Source: Elusimicrobiota bacterium
GTDB taxonomy: Bacteria; Elusimicrobiota; Elusimicrobia; Elusimicrobiales; UBA9959
Length of the DNA stretch: 16,367 nt
Assembly (NCBI GenBank): GCA_022703115.1
Contig: JAKLEK010000009.1
Location: 1 to 16,367 of the forward strand
Direction of reading: 5' to 3'
The notes under the pieces are model-generated. The model worked only from the letters and a program-made list of their open reading frames with translations, was not told the DNA's origin and made no database searches. Below, in pieces: positions 14,871 through 16,367 of this stretch. The translations under genes were made by a program, and so were the position numbers. Position 1 is the stretch's first letter; the number at the start of each line of letters is the position of its first letter.

Positions 14871-14906
14871 AGGGCGGTCGGTCCCGCATACGGGCTGACC
14901 GCCTTT
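14871..14906 (+). terminator. Hairpin terminator after the NarL/FixJ-type regulator
   Basis: GGCGGTC (14873-14879) pairs with GACCGCC (14897-14903), and inside it CCCG (14883-14886) pairs with CGGG (14891-14894) around a CATA loop. The outer stem can be lengthened by A-T and G-T pairs. Only TTT follows, so termination may be partial, letting some RNA continue into the small gene at 14940. Confidence 0.5.
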
Positions 14907-14939
14907 CCATTCCGGGAGGCGGGACCGGAGGGTATGCCG

Positions 14940-15218
14940 ATGAAGGATTTCAGACGTAGATTCTGGATACGCAGGGACAGGGAGCGGTTCTTCCTGATAG
15001 GTTTCCTTCTGGCCTCGATCATCGCCAGCTTTACCACGACCTGGTGGAACTTCTCGGACAGGATAAAGTCGGAAGGGCGCGTGGTCATGCCTAAAACGCA
15101 GAACATCACGAAGCAGAAAGAGGCCGAACTGCTCAGGGAGGAACGTCTCTCCCCCGGCGGCTCCAAGCTGCTGGAGATCGGCCGCGCGCTGGAAGCGTCT
15201 GACCCCGGCGGAGAGTGA
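14940..15218 (+). CDS. Small single-TM protein of unknown function
   Basis: A 92-residue protein with a very basic N-terminus (MKDFRRRFWIRRDRERF), one TM helix about 17-35 (FFLIGFLLASIIASFTTTW), and a polar 55-residue tail containing a Lys/Glu-rich helix (NITKQKEAELLREERL). By the positive-inside rule the tail would be outside the cytoplasm. I do not recognise a family. GGAGGG at 14927-14932 is 7 nt before ATG 14940, a better fit than ATG 14934, which is only a base or two from it. Its place between the regulator and the pilin suggests a pilus-related role, but that is guesswork. Coding is supported by ribosome site, codon use and sensible topology. Confidence 0.62.
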   Translation: MKDFRRRFWIRRDRERFFLIGFLLASIIASFTTTWWNFSDRIKSEGRVVMPKTQNITKQKEAELLREERLSPGGSKLLEIGRALEASDPGGE

Positions 15219-15243
15219 GCGTCCCTTCGCCGCGGACGAAATC

Positions 15244-15269
15244 TTTAGGCAACAATAAGGGTATATACT
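15244..15269 (+). promoter_or_regulatory. TTTAGGCAACA element with -10-like hexamer upstream of the pilin
   Basis: TTTAGGCAACA (15244-15254), then 9 nt, then TATACT (15264-15269). The 11-mer and its 9-nt spacing to a -10-like hexamer are the same as at 10892. It lies 35 bp upstream of a second, sigma70-like promoter (-35 at 15304), so it may be a separate promoter or an activator site for the pilin. Confidence 0.5.
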
Positions 15270-15303
15270 TTACAGTGTGCCGACAGCCGTGTTTCGCCCG
15301 TAC

Positions 15304-15332
15304 TTGCATTCCGCCGTTCCAGGTGGTATAAC
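15304..15332 (+). promoter_or_regulatory. Sigma70-like promoter of the pilin gene
   Basis: TTGCAT (15304-15309), a 17-bp spacer, then TATAAC (15327-15332): both hexamers are close to consensus with ideal spacing, the best -35/-10 pair I find in the window. The predicted start near 15339 gives a leader of about 35 nt before the prepilin ATG. A strong promoter suits a structural pilin needed in many copies. Confidence 0.6.
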
Positions 15333-15373
15333 ATACGTGAGGGCGCGGTAGCGGGTCTTTTTCCGGTGGATAT

Positions 15374-15649
15374 ATGCCGACAGCGCGCCGATTTCGCGAT
15401 ATCGCCGCGGGCTTTGCGCCGCTAGCGGCCGCCAAGGTCCCTTTCTGGCTGCTTTTCCCGGCCGGCCTCGCGGCCGAGCTGCCGGCGCTTCTGCGCCGCC
15501 GCCGCGGTCAGACCACGGTGGAATACCTCCTAATGCTGGCCATAGTGGCCGGTGTCACGCTCATCATGGGCGTCCTTTTCCATAAGAAACTGCTCGGCGG
15601 GATGTTCACTATGGTCGGGCTGGTGATAGGCGCCGGCAGGAAGCACTGA
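15374..15649 (+). CDS. flp: Flp-type (type IVb) prepilin with long leader
   Basis: A 91-residue prepilin. Four Arg then Gly45 precede QTTVEYLLMLAIVAGVTLIM: cleavage after Gly45 leaves Gln at +1, Glu50 at +5 and Tyr51 at +6, the Glu-Tyr pair typical of Flp pilins. The mature form would be only 46 residues, mostly one hydrophobic helix ending in GAGRKH. The leader of 45 residues is unusually long for this family and includes its own hydrophobic stretch (VPFWLLFPAGLAAELPALL). No ATG, GTG or TTG lies between the ATG and the cleavage site, so a shorter leader is not available unless CTG is used. GGTGGA ends 3 nt before the ATG. The prepilin peptidase (TadV/CpaA) is not in this window. Confidence 0.8.
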   Translation: MPTARRFRDIAAGFAPLAAAKVPFWLLFPAGLAAELPALLRRRRGQTTVEYLLMLAIVAGVTLIMGVLFHKKLLGGMFTMVGLVIGAGRKH

Positions 15650-15690
15650 GTCCGGACGTGAAGCTTCGGGGCGGAGAGGTTCCAGGGAGA

Positions 15691-16367
15691 ATGGCTACGA
15701 AAACTCCGGCAAGACACTTTCCGGCATACGCGCCCGGCGCTTTCCGCCGCAGCGGGCAGATCCTTATCCCTTCCCTCCTCGTAGTGCCCATGCTGATGCT
15801 TTTCGTCTACCTGCTTTTCGAGACGGCCAAACTGTCCAGGGAGAAGATACGCCAGCAGTTCGCGCTGGATACGGCGGCCTTCATCCAGATGGGCGACTAT
15901 ACGAACATCCTCAACCGTACGGCCTATGTGAACGGGGCTTTCCCGTACCGGATCTTCAAGGAAGCGTACGAATGTCCGTCCGGCTGCCTGTCCGGGACCG
16001 AGGAGAACTGTCTTAAACTGACCGGGGCGGGGGGGGCGATCTGCACTTATAAAATGCTCTACGACGCCGGAGCCATACCGAAGTACAAGGACGACAGGGC
16101 CGGCGAGGAAGCGACCCCTCTGGACAATAAAGCCCAGTGGGATATAGCTTTCGCGGACCCTCCCCGCGAGGACATAAACCAGAACCCACCCGAGGTGGCG
16201 GACACCCTGACCCTGATAACCAGCGAGCAGGGCATACATATCTATATTTTCTGGGACCCCGCCGTGGGCCTTTACAAGTTCTACGCGCAGGTCTACACCC
16301 TGCTCGGCACGGTAGAAGAGTCTCAGATGACGGTGTTCGAGCGCCTGACCGACAACTTCAATTTTTT
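15691..16367 (+). CDS. TadE/TadG-like pseudopilin, N-terminal part (runs off the window)
   Basis: An open frame of 225 codons without a stop at the window edge. Residues 19-22 (RRSG) and a long hydrophobic helix (QILIPSLLVVPMLMLFVYLL, 23-42), followed by FETAKLSREKIRQQFALDTA, match the layout of TadE/TadG-like minor pilins. The residue at +5 after Gly22 is Pro, not Glu, so classic prepilin processing is uncertain. The exported part has four Cys between about 93 and 118 (ECPSGC, ENCLK, ICTY), which could form two disulfides. ATG 15691 has AGGGAG almost touching it; an in-frame GTG at 15658 would add 11 residues. It follows the pilin by 41 nt and is probably cotranscribed with it. TadE and TadG cannot be told apart here. 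Confidence 0.66.
   Translation, partial: MATKTPARHFPAYAPGAFRRSGQILIPSLLVVPMLMLFVYLLFETAKLSREKIRQQFALDTAAFIQMGDYTNILNRTAYVNGAFPYRIFKEAYECPSGCLSGTEENCLKLTGAGGAICTYKMLYDAGAIPKYKDDRAGEEATPLDNKAQWDIAFADPPREDINQNPPEVADTLTLITSEQGIHIYIFWDPAVGLYKFYAQVYTLLGTVEESQMTVFERLTDNFNF

Noticed and set aside
10876..15658. GTCCGGACG found shortly after two stop codons (10876-10884 and 15650-15658)
   Set aside because: It is built on an 8-bp GC palindrome that is likely by chance in this composition, and only two copies were seen, with no further structure around them.
1..16367. CRISPR array, tRNA, rRNA or phage genes
   Set aside because: No regularly spaced repeats, no cloverleaf-like sequence, no rRNA segments and no phage structural or integrase motifs were seen on either strand.

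Overview
The window holds most of a Tad/Flp-type (type IVb) pilus locus together with a dense block of two-component signalling genes. All 18 genes are on the + strand. Base composition is GC-rich, with strong G/C at third codon positions but unusually free use of ATA (Ile) and AGG (Arg). A secretin tail at the left edge means a diderm (outer-membrane) bacterium. The mix of high GC, ATA/AGG use, a DUF3566-like small protein and strongly divergent pilins makes me think of a lineage such as Elusimicrobiota. That assignment is inference and not proven by anything here.

Layout. (1) 2-7502, pilus machine operon: end of a CpaC/RcpA secretin, a CpaE-like MinD/ParA ATPase, the CpaF/TadA motor ATPase, TadB with an unusual secreted N-terminal domain, TadC, a secreted TPR protein (TadD-like role possible), and a membrane sensor with HAMP and PAS-like domains but no kinase domain. 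(2) 7503-7741, a gene-free, AT-richer, highly structured stretch: a perfect GC hairpin after the operon, a 29-nt imperfect inverted repeat, a hairpin that buries a good Shine-Dalgarno and an ATG of a 32-codon ORF, and an extended -10 promoter. (3) 7742-14838, regulatory block: a two-TM DUF3566-like protein, an OmpR-type regulator whose receiver domain has lost its phospho-acceptor and carries a His-rich insertion, a CheY-like single-domain receiver, a secreted thioredoxin-fold protein with a CPYG motif, a Cache-HAMP histidine kinase, a REC-histidine kinase, and a NarL/FixJ-type regulator ending in a hairpin terminator. (4) 14940-16367: a small single-TM protein, then the probable Flp-type prepilin behind a strong sigma70-like promoter, then the start of a TadE/TadG-like pseudopilin cut by the window edge.

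How it fits together (inference): CpaF powers the TadB/TadC platform, CpaE probably localises it, and the secretin provides the exit pore for the small Flp pilin. The sensors and regulators between machine and pilin probably decide when or how the pilus is made or used. An 11-bp element, TTTAGGCAACA, occurs at identical distance (9 nt) from -10-like hexamers upstream of both the Cache histidine kinase and the pilin, which is the best direct hint of co-regulation. No prepilin peptidase, tRNA, rRNA, CRISPR array, transposase or phage gene is visible.
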